Notes: generated from the letters alone by a model not told the origin. Positions 44,613 to 54,838 are shown, counted from the first letter of the stretch. The stretch is 64,000 nt of DNA from Christiangramia lutea (GCF_022489035.1 NZ_JAKVTV010000003.1:186001-250000); one strand, 5' to 3'. Numbers and translations are program-made.

Positions 44613-45871
44613 TGACCGCTGAGATAATTACCATAGGCGACGAAATTCTTATAGGTCAGATCATTGATACTAATTCAGCCTACATTTCAAAAGAGCTCAA
44701 TAAGATAGGTGTAAGCGTTCACCAGATAACTTCCATTGAAGATGAGCGCCATCATATTCTTCAAACTTTAAAGAAGGCTTCTGAAAGAGCTGATATTGTC
44801 ATTATAACCGGTGGTCTTGGGCCTACCAAAGACGATATTACCAAAAAATGCCTGTGTGATTTTTTTGATGATGATCTTATTAGAAATGAAGAAGTATTAA
44901 AACATATTGAAGATCTATTTGAAAAGTATATAGATACCCCAATTTCCAACCTGAACAGAGACCAGGCTTTAATACCATCTAAGGCTATCGCCTTACATAA
45001 CGAATATGGTACAGCCCCGGGAATGTGGTTTCAGGAAAATGGGAAAGTCTTCGTTTCCATGCCCGGTGTACCTTATGAGATGAGGGGATTGATGGAAAGA
45101 GAAATTATTCCAAGGTTAATAAGGAGTTTTTCAAGACCGGTGATCTTACATAAGACGGTAATAACTTATGGATTAGGGGAGAGTGCTATCGCAGAAAAGA
45201 TCGAAGCATGGGAAGATGGGCTACCTAAAGAAATAAAACTTGCCTATCTGCCAAACCTGGGGAGGGTTAGATTAAGACTTACGGCCAAAGGTTCAAACGA
45301 AGCACATTTAAAGAACCTGATTGATGAACAGATCTTGAAACTTCACCAGATTATTGGAAATATCATTTTTGGTTATGAAGATGATGATCCCATAGAGGTG
45401 ATAATTGCCAACATGTTAGTGGAAAAGAACTGGACATTATCTACAGCGGAAAGTTGTACCGGTGGAAGGTTGGCCTCGAAATTCACCAAAGCGCCAGGTT
45501 CTTCAGCTTCTTTCAAAGGAAGTGCGGTTTGCTATTCTACGCAGGCCAAGACCGATATTCTGGATATTCCAAAGGAAGTTATAGAGAAATACTCTGTGGT
45601 GAGTGCAGAGGTTGCTGAAGCCATGGCAGAAGGAGCCATGAAAAAGTTCCATACGGAATTTTCCATTTCCACTACCGGAAATGCCGGACCATCCAAGGGC
45701 GACAGTGATGAAGAGTTAGGGACTGTATTTATTGGAATTGGAACTCCCAGGGGAATTCATTCCTTTAAATTCAATTTTGGGAATCACCGGGAAAAGGTGA
45801 TAGGAAAAACTGTAAACAAAGCGATGAATTTACTTCAGGAAAGTATTCTTAAAATGGATAAGGATAATTGA
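44612..45871 (+). CDS. cinA: CinA family nicotinamide-nucleotide amidohydrolase
   Basis: A 419-residue two-domain protein. Residues 1-165 form the MoCF/COG1058 domain ([60 protein letters not shown]); residues 255-419 form the CinA C-terminal NMN deamidase domain ([35 protein letters not shown]). It recycles NMN and may act on ADP-ribose. Last gene of its operon. The TAATG overlap with the Hpt gene couples translation. Confidence 0.94.
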   Translation: MTAEIITIGDEILIGQIIDTNSAYISKELNKIGVSVHQITSIEDERHHILQTLKKASERADIVIITGGLGPTKDDITKKCLCDFFDDDLIRNEEVLKHIEDLFEKYIDTPISNLNRDQALIPSKAIALHNEYGTAPGMWFQENGKVFVSMPGVPYEMRGLMEREIIPRLIRSFSRPVILHKTVITYGLGESAIAEKIEAWEDGLPKEIKLAYLPNLGRVRLRLTAKGSNEAHLKNLIDEQILKLHQIIGNIIFGYEDDDPIEVIIANMLVEKNWTLSTAESCTGGRLASKFTKAPGSSASFKGSAVCYSTQAKTDILDIPKEVIEKYSVVSAEVAEAMAEGAMKKFHTEFSISTTGNAGPSKGDSDEELGTVFIGIGTPRGIHSFKFNFGNHREKVIGKTVNKAMNLLQESILKMDKDN

Positions 45872-45919
45872 TCTTCAGTTTATTGATTTGAAAACTTTAA
45901 AAAATCACCGGGTATTCTC

Positions 45920-45951
45920 TTGATTCGTATCGATTAAAAATATTATTTTTG
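45920..45951 (+). promoter_or_regulatory. Upstream promoter of the rpmB operon or of a short RNA
   Basis: TTG at 45920-45922 and TATTTTTG at 45944-45951 are 21 bases apart. The start would fall near 45956, about 145 bases before rpmB. An 8-base T run at 46017-46024 after a weak hairpin could end a roughly 65-base RNA. Confidence 0.45.
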
Positions 45952-46032
45952 CACCCTGAACAGCGCCAGAGCAAGAGCTTAACGATGATTCTAAAGAATT
46001 ATTTCAAGTCTTAAATATTTTTTTTGAATTAG

Positions 46033-46063
46033 TTGCCTGTTAGGTAAAAAAATCGTTAATTTG
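46033..46063 (+). promoter_or_regulatory. Proximal promoter of rpmB
   Basis: TTG at 46033-46035 and TTAATTTG at 46056-46063 (one mismatch to TAnnTTTG), spaced 20 bases. The start would give a leader of about 30 bases. Confidence 0.5.
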
Positions 46064-46099
46064 CAGCCTGTTTTGAAATAACGAGAAAAGTATAGAGCA

Positions 46100-46339
46100 A
46101 TGTCAAGAGTTTGTGAACTTACCGGGAAAAGAGCTATGGTTGGGAATAATGTTTCTCACGCCATGAATAAGACTAAACGTAAATTCAACGCCAACTTGGT
46201 GAAGAAGCGTTTCTTTATTCCTGAAGAAGACAGATGGATCACACTTAAAGTGAGCACGTCTGCATTAAAAGATATCAATAAAAAAGGCATTTCTGCCGTA
46301 ATTAAGGAAGCTAAAGCAAAGGGATTTCTTCAGAAATAA
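46100..46339 (+). CDS. rpmB: 50S ribosomal protein L28
   Basis: A 79-residue ribosomal protein. RVCELTGKRAMVGNNVSHAMNKTKRKF is the family start; the rest matches bL28. It is first in the conserved Bacteroidota block rpmB-rpmG-DUF4295-ftsY. Confidence 0.97.
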   Translation: MSRVCELTGKRAMVGNNVSHAMNKTKRKFNANLVKKRFFIPEEDRWITLKVSTSALKDINKKGISAVIKEAKAKGFLQK

Positions 46340-46365
46340 TTCTTAGCACTTAAAAATTTTTCACA

Positions 46366-46548
46366 ATGGCAAAGAAAGGTAACAGAGTTCAGGTAATTCT
46401 AGAATGTACAGAACATAAAGAATCTGGTCAACCAGGTACTTCAAGATATATTACTACAAAAAACAAAAAAAATACACCGGACAGAATGGAGTTGAAGAAA
46501 TTCAATCCTATTCTTAAGAAAATGACGGTGCATAAAGAAATAAAATAA
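46366..46548 (+). CDS. rpmG: 50S ribosomal protein L33
   Basis: A 60-residue bL33 ([44 protein letters not shown]). The zinc-binding cysteines of some L33 forms are absent apart from one Cys, so it is the zinc-free type. It lies 26 bases after rpmB. Confidence 0.96.
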   Translation: MAKKGNRVQVILECTEHKESGQPGTSRYITTKNKKNTPDRMELKKFNPILKKMTVHKEIK

Positions 46549-46555
46549 TTGAGTC

Positions 46556-46705
46556 ATGGCAAAGAAATCAGTAGCATCTATTCAAACAGGATCTAAAAGA
46601 TTAACCAAAGCGATAAAAATGGTTAAATCTGAGAAAACCGGTGCCTACACTTTTGTAGAACAAATCATGGCTCCGGAAGACGTAAACGACTTTTTGAAAA
46701 GGTAA
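46556..46705 (+). CDS. DUF4295 family small protein
   Basis: A 49-residue basic protein, MAKKSVASIQTGSKRLTKAI and so on, ending in VNDFLKR. It begins 7 bases after rpmG. The family is found between rpmG and ftsY throughout Bacteroidota; its fixed place and its basic character suggest a ribosome-associated protein, but no function is proven. A strong terminator follows. Confidence 0.92.
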   Translation: MAKKSVASIQTGSKRLTKAIKMVKSEKTGAYTFVEQIMAPEDVNDFLKR

Positions 46706-46736
46706 GGATCGTTCACAAACGATTTAGAATAATCTT

Positions 46737-46772
46737 AAAAAGCCGTCCTGGATTTAATCTGGACGGCTTTTT
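46737..46772 (+). terminator. Terminator after the ribosomal protein block
   Basis: AAAAAGCCGTCC pairs with GGACGGCTTTTT, with a short inner GATT/AATC stem, followed by a T-rich run. It separates the ribosomal genes from ftsY. Confidence 0.9.
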
Positions 46773-46844
46773 CTTTTTATGTATATTTATTCCCGCTTTA
46801 TGATAGGGCTTAAGCCTTATACGTTATAAAACCTGCCAAATAAA

Positions 46845-47798
46845 ATGAGTTTATTTAAAAAAATATTTTCTAAGGAAAAAAAGGAGAACCTGGATAAAGG
46901 TTTGGAGAAATCTAAATCCAGCTTCTTTGATAAGATGAGTAAGGCTGTTGCCGGAAAGTCCAAAGTAGATGAGGAAGTTCTTGATGATCTGGAAGATGTG
47001 TTAATTAGTAGTGATGTTGGTGTTGCTACCACCATTAAAGTGATCAACAGGATAGAAGATCGCGTGGCCAAAGATAAATATCTAGGCACCGATGAACTTA
47101 ATAAGATACTTCGTGAAGAGATCGCTGCACTTCTTTCTGAAACGAATACTGGAGAGGCCTCTGAGATCCATGTTCCTGAAAACAAGAAACCATATGTAAT
47201 TATGGTTGTAGGTGTAAACGGTGTAGGGAAGACTACTACCATTGGTAAGCTAGCTCACCAGTTCAAGAGTAAAGGAAAGAAAGTAGTTCTTGGAGCTGCC
47301 GATACTTTCAGGGCTGCGGCCATTGATCAGCTTCAAATCTGGGCAGAAAGAACCGAGGTACCTATCATCAAACAAAAAATGGGAAGCGATCCTGCTTCCG
47401 TGGCTTTTGATACTGTTCAAAGCGCTGTGAAAATGGAAGCAGATGTTGTTTTGATCGATACAGCTGGTAGACTACATAATAAAGTAAACCTGATGAAAGA
47501 ACTTACCAAGGTGAAAAGAGTGATGCAAAAAACCATTCCAGACGCTCCTCATGAGGTACTTCTGGTTCTTGATGGTTCTACAGGTCAGAATGCTTTTGAG
47601 CAGGCTAAGCAGTTTACAGCGGCTACCGAGGTGACCTCACTTGCGGTGACCAAACTTGACGGTACTGCTAAAGGAGGTGTGGTGATTGGAATCAGTGACC
47701 AGTTTAAAATCCCTGTAAAATATATTGGTGTTGGAGAAGGAATTGAAGATCTACAGGTATTTAATAAATACGAATTTGTAGACTCATTCTTTAAATAA
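46845..47798 (+). CDS. ftsY: Signal recognition particle receptor FtsY
   Basis: A 317-residue SRP GTPase. The N domain is short and charged (FSKEKKENLDKGLEKSK). The G domain has VVGVNGVGKTTTIGKLA, DTFRAAAIDQLQ, LIDTAGRLHN, VTKLDGTAKGGV and YIGVGEGIEDL. There is no long acidic A domain as in E. coli. It docks the SRP-ribosome complex at the membrane; its RNA partner ffs is at 31.0 kb in this window. Confidence 0.97.
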   Translation: MSLFKKIFSKEKKENLDKGLEKSKSSFFDKMSKAVAGKSKVDEEVLDDLEDVLISSDVGVATTIKVINRIEDRVAKDKYLGTDELNKILREEIAALLSETNTGEASEIHVPENKKPYVIMVVGVNGVGKTTTIGKLAHQFKSKGKKVVLGAADTFRAAAIDQLQIWAERTEVPIIKQKMGSDPASVAFDTVQSAVKMEADVVLIDTAGRLHNKVNLMKELTKVKRVMQKTIPDAPHEVLLVLDGSTGQNAFEQAKQFTAATEVTSLAVTKLDGTAKGGVVIGISDQFKIPVKYIGVGEGIEDLQVFNKYEFVDSFFK

Positions 47799-47802
47799 GA
47801 CC

Positions 47803-49437
47803 ATGAAAAAAACTTTACTTCTTCTTGCTGCAGTTGCTTCGTTCAGCTGTAAAAATGATAATGCTGAAAAAACTGCGGAAACAGAGGCAGTTCAGGTCGA
47901 TTCAACTAATGTTGAGGAGATCGAATATAAACAGGTAGATTCCAAAGTGATCGATAATGATAGCCTTTGGAAACCTTTTGAAGAGGATCTATCAGACTTT
48001 TCCTCTGAAATCTATGAAGAAGTAAAAGTCCTGATTTTTGAAAAATCGATTCCTGAAATTCAGCAGGCTATTAAGAACGATAAGCTTACCTATGAAGAGT
48101 TAGCGATGTTCTATTTAACCAGGATTAAAGAATATGATCGCGAGAATGAATTTTCACTGAACTCGGTGATTTCTTTGAATCCTAATTTAATTAAGGAAGC
48201 CAGAGAAAAAGATCAGCAAAAAAGCAAAGCAGTAAATAATCATCCTATTTTTGGGATTCCAGTGTTGCTTAAAGATAATATCAATGCCTCTGGAATGCCT
48301 ACCACGGCAGGTTCCTTCGCCCTTCAAAATAATAAAACAGGTGATGCTTTTATTGTAAAGCAGCTAAAAAATAACGGAGCTTTAATTCTTGGGAAAGCCA
48401 ATCTTAGTGAATGGGCCAACTTTTTCTGTGAGGGCTGTCCTAACGGATTTTCAACGGTTGGAGGTCAAACCCTGAATCCTTACGGAAGAAAGATCCACGA
48501 TACTGGAGGATCAAGTTCAGGTAGTGGAGTGGCCGTTGCCGCAAATTTAGCACCTGTGGCTGTGGGGTCTGAAACTTCAGGTTCTATACTTTCTCCGTCA
48601 AGTTCAAATTCTATTGTGGGTTTAAAGCCTACTATCGGAGTTTTAAGTAGGGGCGGAATTATTCCAATTTCGAGCACTTTAGATACTCCCGGGCCAATGA
48701 CCAGAAATGTTATTGATAATGCAATTCTTCTGGACGCAATGCTTGGGGTAGACGATGCCGATCCTGCTTCCAAAGCGGCGGGAGGGCAAAGAACTGGCTA
48801 TTACAGCGAGATTACGGAAACCAGCCTGGAAGGTAAAAGGTTTGGCGTTATAAAATCTCTGATGGAGGATTCATTATATGTTAGAGCAATCAATGACCTG
48901 AAAAATGCGGGGGCTGTAATTGTTGAATTCGAAGCTGAAGAAATAGATCTTCCTAATTTCATCAGGCTTTTAAATCTTGATATGAAAAAAGACCTTTCAG
49001 CATATTTAAAAAATTATGGGGGAGAGGTAAATTACAAGAATGTTCAGGATATCATCGATTACAATAACCAGGATACATTGAACCGTGCACCATATGGCCA
49101 GGCTTTATTTATGGGTATCGTGGACGATTCAGCTACAAGCGAAGAATTTGCAGGCATAAAGGATTCCCTGAAAACCAATGGAACCAGATTTTTAGAAAAA
49201 CCAATCAAGGAAAATAAGCTCGACGCTATCCTGTCTATAAATAATTATCATGCCGGCTATGCAGCTGTAGCGAAATACCCGGCAATTACGGTTCCTATGG
49301 GTTATACTTCTGAAAATAAACCCGCAGGACTTACATTCATAGGGGAGCCGTTTAATGAAGAACAATTATTACAGTTCGCCTACAATTTTGAGAAGACTAC
49401 CCAAAGAAGAAAAACTCCGGAAAACTACGATGAGTAA
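47803..49437 (+). CDS. Amidase-signature lipoprotein
   Basis: A 544-residue SPII lipoprotein ([11 protein letters not shown]). After an acidic linker it has a full amidase signature domain: the catalytic Lys in [19 protein letters not shown], cis-Ser and nucleophile Ser in [29 protein letters not shown], and [10 protein letters not shown] near the end. Homologues are extracytoplasmic amide hydrolases, and some resemble secreted peptide amidases. The start lies 4 bases after ftsY, so the two share a transcript, although a functional link is not obvious. Confidence 0.9.
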   Translation: MKKTLLLLAAVASFSCKNDNAEKTAETEAVQVDSTNVEEIEYKQVDSKVIDNDSLWKPFEEDLSDFSSEIYEEVKVLIFEKSIPEIQQAIKNDKLTYEELAMFYLTRIKEYDRENEFSLNSVISLNPNLIKEAREKDQQKSKAVNNHPIFGIPVLLKDNINASGMPTTAGSFALQNNKTGDAFIVKQLKNNGALILGKANLSEWANFFCEGCPNGFSTVGGQTLNPYGRKIHDTGGSSSGSGVAVAANLAPVAVGSETSGSILSPSSSNSIVGLKPTIGVLSRGGIIPISSTLDTPGPMTRNVIDNAILLDAMLGVDDADPASKAAGGQRTGYYSEITETSLEGKRFGVIKSLMEDSLYVRAINDLKNAGAVIVEFEAEEIDLPNFIRLLNLDMKKDLSAYLKNYGGEVNYKNVQDIIDYNNQDTLNRAPYGQALFMGIVDDSATSEEFAGIKDSLKTNGTRFLEKPIKENKLDAILSINNYHAGYAAVAKYPAITVPMGYTSENKPAGLTFIGEPFNEEQLLQFAYNFEKTTQRRKTPENYDE

Positions 49438-49714
49438 TAATACCCAGAGATATCTAGTTCTAATTTCAAAGATCATATTCTTTTACAGTATTTTCTATGT
49501 GGTAATGAAGATCGTGGCCATGTTCCAGGGAGCCTGGGTAATTCCAAACCTCATCCTTTCAATCCCTTACCTGGTATTTGCCGTGGTAGGTGGTTTTATG
49601 GTAAAAAGGAATTCCTATCACTGGGCTTATGTGATTGCCGGGGCGATTTTGATAAGCATCGTAAGATATTATGAAAAGGACTGGATGATCCAGTTGCACG
49701 AATATTTCTCCTAA
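49430..49714 (+). CDS. Small conserved membrane protein
   Basis: A 94-residue protein with three predicted helices (LVLISKIIFFYSIFYVVMKIVAM, IPNLILSIPYLVFAVVGGFMV, WAYVIAGAILISIVRYY). The ATG at 49430 overlaps the end of the amidase gene by 8 bases; a longer frame reaching back into that gene is not convincing. I do not recognise a family. Coupled translation with the amidase gene suggests some joint expression. Confidence 0.65.
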   Translation: MSNNTQRYLVLISKIIFFYSIFYVVMKIVAMFQGAWVIPNLILSIPYLVFAVVGGFMVKRNSYHWAYVIAGAILISIVRYYEKDWMIQLHEYFS

Positions 49715-49758
49715 AATCTTCAATCTAAAGACTTTCAGGTAAATCTAATTTTAGATTG

Positions 49759-49766
49759 TATCTTTG
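49759..49766 (+). promoter_or_regulatory. -7 promoter element of rimO
   Basis: TATCTTTG matches TAnnTTTG, 53 bases before the rimO ATG. Confidence 0.45.
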
Positions 49767-49819
49767 CACCCGCTTTGATGATTCCTTCGGAATTTTTCAT
49801 GGCTAAAAAGTAGAAGTTT

Positions 49820-51172
49820 ATGAGGACGAAGTCACTAAAGAAGAACAGGATCAACGTAGTAACGCTTGGTTGTAGCAAGAATGTATACGACTCAGAGGTT
49901 TTGATGGGGCAGCTGAAGGCGAATGATAAAGACGTTGTGCATGAAGAAGATGGAAATATTGTAGTGATCAACACCTGCGGATTTATCGATAATGCAAAGG
50001 AGCAATCGGTGAATACCATCCTGGAATTCGTCGAAAAAAAGCAACAGGGAGATGTAGATAAGGTTTTTGTGACCGGTTGTTTATCTGAAAGATATAAGCC
50101 AGATCTTCAAAAAGAAATTCCAGATGTAGACCAGTATTTTGGGACTACAGAACTTCCTGGACTTCTATCTGCTTTGGAAGCTGATTATAAACATGAACTT
50201 ATCGGGGAGCGATTAACTACAACGCCGAAAAACTACGCTTATTTAAAGATCGCTGAAGGTTGTGACCGTCCGTGTTCGTTTTGTGCGATTCCGTTAATGC
50301 GTGGTGGTCATAAATCCACTCCAATCGAGAACCTGGTAAAAGAGGCTGAAAAGCTGGCTGCAAACGGAGTAAAAGAATTGATCCTTATTGCCCAGGACCT
50401 CACATATTACGGACTCGACCTTTATAAAAAAAGAAACCTTGCCGAACTTCTAGAAAACCTTGTAAACGTGGAAGGTATTGAATGGATCAGGCTGCATTAT
50501 GCATTTCCAACAGGATTCCCTATGGACGTGCTGGAAGTGATGAAGCGTGAACCAAAGGTTTGTAATTATCTTGATATTCCGCTTCAGCACATTTCAGATG
50601 ATCTTCTGAAATCTATGCGACGTGGAACTACTCATGAAAAAACAACCAAGCTTTTGAAAGAATTCAGAAAAACGGTGCCGGAAATGGCCATTAGAACCAC
50701 TCTTATTGTGGGATATCCCGGTGAGACCGAAGAGCATTTCCAGGAATTAAAAGAATGGGTTAAGGAAATGCGTTTTGAGCGTCTTGGATGTTTTACTTAT
50801 TCTCACGAAGAAAATACACATGCGTATAATCTTGAAGATGACGTGCCACAGGAGGTGAAACAAAATAGGGCGAATGAGATCATGGAGATTCAATCCCAGA
50901 TATCCTGGGAACTCAACCAGGAGAAAATTGGAGAAATTTTTAAGGTTGTGATAGATCGCAAAGAAGGGAATTACTTTATTGGTCGAACAGAATTTGATTC
51001 TCCAGATGTTGATAATGAGGTTTTAATAGATGCTTCTTCAGTGTACCTTAAAACCGGAGATTATTACGAAGTTAAGATCACCGATGCGGCCGATTTTGAC
51101 CTTTACGGAGAACCATTAAATGTTACTGCTGAAAAACCTAAGCGCCAAGAGTTGAAAATAAAGTCTGTTTAG
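49820..51172 (+). CDS. rimO: Ribosomal protein S12 methylthiotransferase RimO
   Basis: A 450-residue radical SAM methylthiotransferase that modifies Asp88 of uS12. The UPF0004 domain has NVVTLGCSKNVYDSEVLMGQL and two further Fe-S cysteines (NTCGFI, TGCLSERY). The radical SAM cluster is GCDRPCSFCAIPLMRGGHKS; the distinctive CSFCAIPLMRGGH is RimO-specific rather than MiaB. A C-terminal TRAM domain (about 385-450) binds the substrate. It converges with the TIGR02117 gene, 16 bases away. Confidence 0.96.
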   Translation: MRTKSLKKNRINVVTLGCSKNVYDSEVLMGQLKANDKDVVHEEDGNIVVINTCGFIDNAKEQSVNTILEFVEKKQQGDVDKVFVTGCLSERYKPDLQKEIPDVDQYFGTTELPGLLSALEADYKHELIGERLTTTPKNYAYLKIAEGCDRPCSFCAIPLMRGGHKSTPIENLVKEAEKLAANGVKELILIAQDLTYYGLDLYKKRNLAELLENLVNVEGIEWIRLHYAFPTGFPMDVLEVMKREPKVCNYLDIPLQHISDDLLKSMRRGTTHEKTTKLLKEFRKTVPEMAIRTTLIVGYPGETEEHFQELKEWVKEMRFERLGCFTYSHEENTHAYNLEDDVPQEVKQNRANEIMEIQSQISWELNQEKIGEIFKVVIDRKEGNYFIGRTEFDSPDVDNEVLIDASSVYLKTGDYYEVKITDAADFDLYGEPLNVTAEKPKRQELKIKSV

Positions 51173-51188
51173 GCAGATTCTTTAGCTC

Positions 51189-51854
51189 TCACCAGTTTAA
51201 TTGCCAGAATAAGGGTTTGGCAAAGGGAGTCCATAAACAGGTTCTGATTCCAGAGTATTTTAAGGCATTATTCACCCAGGTGTTACATGTTCTGAATAGG
51301 TTGAATTCAGAATCTGATCTGTAAAAAACATCATTTTCAGAATATCTGAAATCCAGTGGTTCTAAATCATTTTCTGAATTTTCCAGGTGTTTCAAGATAT
51401 ACTGAACCAGCATTTTATATTGTTCTTCGTTAATATTTAAAATGGCAAATTCTTTTCCCTTGATTGCCTTTAGCCTGTAAATATGAATTGCCGAAGGGGT
51501 ATTTTTGAATAATGTCCTTAATCCTGTTTTTAACTCCAGGTCTTCCCAGGATGGAGTCTTTTTAAAGAATTCAAGATCTCCCCAGCCAAAGGAGTAATAC
51601 TTGATTCCCTTTGAAACGGATGGAAAGTGTGCAGGTTTAATGTAATTCTCCCAGTTTATAATATGGTTGGAAACAGGAAGGACAATATCTGTATGTAGTC
51701 CATTTTGAGTTACGAATATTTGAATAGGACCAGTTTCCTGAAATTTTCTGTTTACGGGAATCAAAGCTCCAAACAGGGCGATTCCGGCATAAACTAATAC
51801 CGGGCTAATTATTATAAATAAGATCCTTCCCAGAGATTTAATTAGCCTTTTCAT
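51189..51854 (-). CDS. TIGR02117/DUF2459 family protein
   Basis: A 221-residue protein with one N-terminal membrane helix (ILFIIISPVLVYAGIALFGAL). The body has the family pieces IFVTQNGLHTDIVLP, YYSFGWGDLEFF and FNLFRTCNTWVNNALKYSGI, with a conserved Cys/His/Asn pattern suggesting a papain-like (NlpC-type) hydrolase fold. This is an inference; the family is uncharacterised. It faces the periplasm. Monocistronic. Confidence 0.85.
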   Translation of the reverse strand: MKRLIKSLGRILFIIISPVLVYAGIALFGALIPVNRKFQETGPIQIFVTQNGLHTDIVLPVSNHIINWENYIKPAHFPSVSKGIKYYSFGWGDLEFFKKTPSWEDLELKTGLRTLFKNTPSAIHIYRLKAIKGKEFAILNINEEQYKMLVQYILKHLENSENDLEPLDFRYSENDVFYRSDSEFNLFRTCNTWVNNALKYSGIRTCLWTPFAKPLFWQLNW

Positions 51855-51941
51855 CCTTACTATACCTTTAACTCAAAGTAGTAATAAATACCGAAATCGA
51901 TTTCCCGGGAGATTGATCAGTGAAAATGTCTATTAAATGCC

Positions 51942-51974
51942 ATAAAAAAGGCGGATATTATAAATTTCCGCCTT
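51942..51974 (-). terminator. Terminator of the M16/M14 peptidase operon
   Basis: On the minus strand AAGGCGGA pairs with TCCGCCTT (51974-51948), followed by TTTTTTA. Confidence 0.85.
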
Positions 51975-51997
51975 CCTATTTCTTCCGCTAAGATGGT

Positions 51998-54823
51998 CTA
52001 TTTTTCATTTTCTTCTGAGTTGAGCAGAACTGGCTTTCCATACCCCAGCTCTTCAAGTTTGTCCATTTGAGTTTCAGCATCTCCCACGATTAGATAGAAC
52101 ATTCTGTCTGGGTCTACATACTTTTTCGCCAGATCCTGAATGTCAAGAACACTTAGTTCACCAACTCTTTCCTCTCGTTTCTTCACATAATCAAAATCAT
52201 AGCCATAATCGTTAATTTCCCTAAGCATATTTAACTTTGCTCCAAGAGTCTCAAATTTTCTAGCATTACTTTTAATCATGTAACTTTTGGTTACTTCAAG
52301 GTCTTCAGCGTTAAAGGTAGAGGAGTAATCCTTCACAATATCCCGAACCAGTTCCGCAGCCTCATAAGTGATATTTGTTCTTACCCCGCTGGTGATCATA
52401 AATGGTCCAATATAAGTTCTGTCCATAAAATGTGACCGAATGCCGTAAGTATAGCCCTTACCTTCCCTAAGTTCCTGAGTTAGTCTCGAGGCGAAACTTC
52501 CACCCCCTAATCGATAGTTCATAACTTCTGCAGGATAAAATTCTTCATTTTTTGCGGAAAGGGCTGGAGCACCAAAAGCGAAAACCGATTGTTTGGCACC
52601 GGGAACATCATAGAAATATACCTTGGATTCTTCAGGAAGTTTAAAATCAGGAATTTCAGGGAAGTCTAAGTTTTTTGGAGCCCAGCTGGCAGAAATCCCC
52701 TTAATCCCGTTTACCGTCTTTTCCTTTGAAATTGCTCCAACTGTAAGAAAAGTTGCTGCCATAGGTGAAAGGTTATCCTCATAAAAATTCTTAAGCTCCT
52801 TCAGGCTAAGGGCTTCCACAGTTTCTGGAGTCCCTAACTCGTTATAAGAAAGAATATGATCTTCGCCATAGATGAGTTTTTTGAATTCATTCTGAGCAAT
52901 AGCATTAGGATCTCCCTTCTCCTCCTGAAGCCTACTCAAGGTTTCCTGCTTTATCAAATTGAATTCTTCTTTATCCCATCTTGGCTCAAGTAATATTTCT
53001 TTCACCAGGTCCATGGTTTCAGCATAGTTTTTTGCAAGAGTATTTCCGGATATGGTAAGTTTTTCTTCACTTGCGTTTACGTAAATTGAAGCCCCCAGTA
53101 ATTCGATGGCTTCTTCCAGTTCGGCAGGTGTTTTTCTGGAGGTTCCCCTGGTCATTATTTCGGCAAGCATGTTTGAAAGACCTGCTTTTTCAGGTGTTTC
53201 CAGAAGTTGGCCACCTCTCATCTCCAGGCTGAACTGTACCAGTGGAACTTCATTATTTGTAATTCCCATGACCTTCATTCCCGAAGGCATGCGGGCATCC
53301 CATATTTCCGGAACTTTAATTTCGGGTTTTCCCTGGTAAGGTGGTTCAATCGTTCTGTCGAAACTGGAAGGAGTTCTTTCATAACTCACTTCCTGACTAG
53401 CATCAAATTCTTCCTCAGCCCCTTCTACGATCTCTTCTTCTACCACTTCAGCTTTTTCTGAATTCTCCAAAGCCAGGTCTTGCATTCCTTTAGGAACAAA
53501 ACTCGTTGCAACATAATTCTTATCCTTGATGTATTTTTCATAAACTCTCATTACATCTTCGGCCGTAACTTCAAGAAGCTTATGAACTTCTTTATTGATG
53601 AAATTTGGGTCTTTTGCAAAGATCTCATATTGGGCTAATTGAAAGCCCTTCCCCAGAACACTGGAAATAGAATTGTAGAAACCGGTTTCTAGTCCTGCTT
53701 TGATCCTTTTCAAATCTTTTTCCGGGATTCCATTCTTCTCGAATTCGACAAAGGTTTCTTCAATGGCATATTTTACTGAATCCAGGTCTTTATTGTCGTA
53801 GGCTCTAACCTGGAGCATTAGCTGCCCGGCCAGTTCAGAGGTGTAATTGAACATACTCACATTGGAAGTAAGCTGTTTTTCCTTCACTAAATGCTTGTAA
53901 AGCGGGGCATTTTTACCATCGGCTAGATAATTTGATAAAATTTCCAGTGCGAATGAATCTTCGTGGTAAGAATACACCGAAGGCCAGGTAAGTGTTAATT
54001 CTGGAAGCTTCGCAAAATTATCCTCATGATACAAGCTTTTTGTTTTTTCAAGTTTCACAGGCTGTTTCTCAAGATCTTTAATTTCGGGACCACGCTCTAT
54101 TTCATCAAAATATTTATGCACCCATTCCTTTGCCTGTTCTTTATCAAAATCTCCTGAAATTGTTAGAATAACGTTATTCGGAACATACCATTGATTATAA
54201 AAATCTTTAACGTCCTGTAAAGTCGCATTCTGAAGATCTTCCAGGCTACCAATTACCTGCCAGTTATACGGATGGCCTTGCGGATAAAGGTTCCTGTCTA
54301 TTACATAAAATGTGTGGCCATAAGGACGATTATCTACTCTTTGGCGTTTTTCATTTTTAACTACCTGTTTTTCTTTGGCCAGTACGGGTTCTGTAACAGT
54401 ATTGATAAAGAATCCAAGCTTATCGGCTTCTGCCCAGATCATTTTTTCCAATGCATCCTTTGGTACGGTCTGAAAATAGTTTGTTCTATCGCGGCTTGTA
54501 GAACCATTTGCTCCAGAGCCGCCTATCCTGGCGCTAAGTTTATCCAATCCTCCCTTTCCAAGATTTTCCGATTCTAAAAAAAGTAAATGCTCAAAAAGAT
54601 GGGCAAAACCTGTTCTGCCTTCTTTTTCCCGGGCCGAACCTACATGCGCAGTTAGAGCTACTGCCACAACCGGGTCTGAGGTGTCCTGATGAAAAATGAC
54701 TTTCAAGCCATTTTCAAGGTTGAAAGTTTCGAAATCTACCGAGAAATTTTCAGTTTTCTGACTAAAAGTATGTCCTGATATAAGTAAAAACAGGAACATG
54801 ATAATTGAGTTTATTTTTTTCAT
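51998..54823 (-). CDS. M16 family metallopeptidase, two-domain exported form
   Basis: A 941-residue protein made of two M16 halves. The signal peptide ends at HTFSQ, giving a mature Gln start. The first half is catalytic: zinc motif HLFEH (H75, E78, H79) and the distal Glu in VVKNEKRQ (about E158). The second half (about 510-941) lacks HxxEH and is the inactive closing half (MPSGMKVMGITNNEVPLVQFSLEMRGG). A Glu-rich linker (EEEIVEGAEEEFDA) joins them. It should degrade peptides in the periplasm. Stop and start lie 15 bases from the M14 gene upstream, so they form an operon. Confidence 0.93.
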   Translation of the reverse strand: MKKINSIIMFLFLLISGHTFSQKTENFSVDFETFNLENGLKVIFHQDTSDPVVAVALTAHVGSAREKEGRTGFAHLFEHLLFLESENLGKGGLDKLSARIGGSGANGSTSRDRTNYFQTVPKDALEKMIWAEADKLGFFINTVTEPVLAKEKQVVKNEKRQRVDNRPYGHTFYVIDRNLYPQGHPYNWQVIGSLEDLQNATLQDVKDFYNQWYVPNNVILTISGDFDKEQAKEWVHKYFDEIERGPEIKDLEKQPVKLEKTKSLYHEDNFAKLPELTLTWPSVYSYHEDSFALEILSNYLADGKNAPLYKHLVKEKQLTSNVSMFNYTSELAGQLMLQVRAYDNKDLDSVKYAIEETFVEFEKNGIPEKDLKRIKAGLETGFYNSISSVLGKGFQLAQYEIFAKDPNFINKEVHKLLEVTAEDVMRVYEKYIKDKNYVATSFVPKGMQDLALENSEKAEVVEEEIVEGAEEEFDASQEVSYERTPSSFDRTIEPPYQGKPEIKVPEIWDARMPSGMKVMGITNNEVPLVQFSLEMRGGQLLETPEKAGLSNMLAEIMTRGTSRKTPAELEEAIELLGASIYVNASEEKLTISGNTLAKNYAETMDLVKEILLEPRWDKEEFNLIKQETLSRLQEEKGDPNAIAQNEFKKLIYGEDHILSYNELGTPETVEALSLKELKNFYEDNLSPMAATFLTVGAISKEKTVNGIKGISASWAPKNLDFPEIPDFKLPEESKVYFYDVPGAKQSVFAFGAPALSAKNEEFYPAEVMNYRLGGGSFASRLTQELREGKGYTYGIRSHFMDRTYIGPFMITSGVRTNITYEAAELVRDIVKDYSSTFNAEDLEVTKSYMIKSNARKFETLGAKLNMLREINDYGYDFDYVKKREERVGELSVLDIQDLAKKYVDPDRMFYLIVGDAETQMDKLEELGYGKPVLLNSEENEK

Positions 54824-54838
54824 TTTTTGATTCTGATG

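Noticed and set aside
46817-47242. 141-residue open frame opposite ftsY
   Set aside because: Ser/Thr-rich antisense shadow; ftsY is certain.
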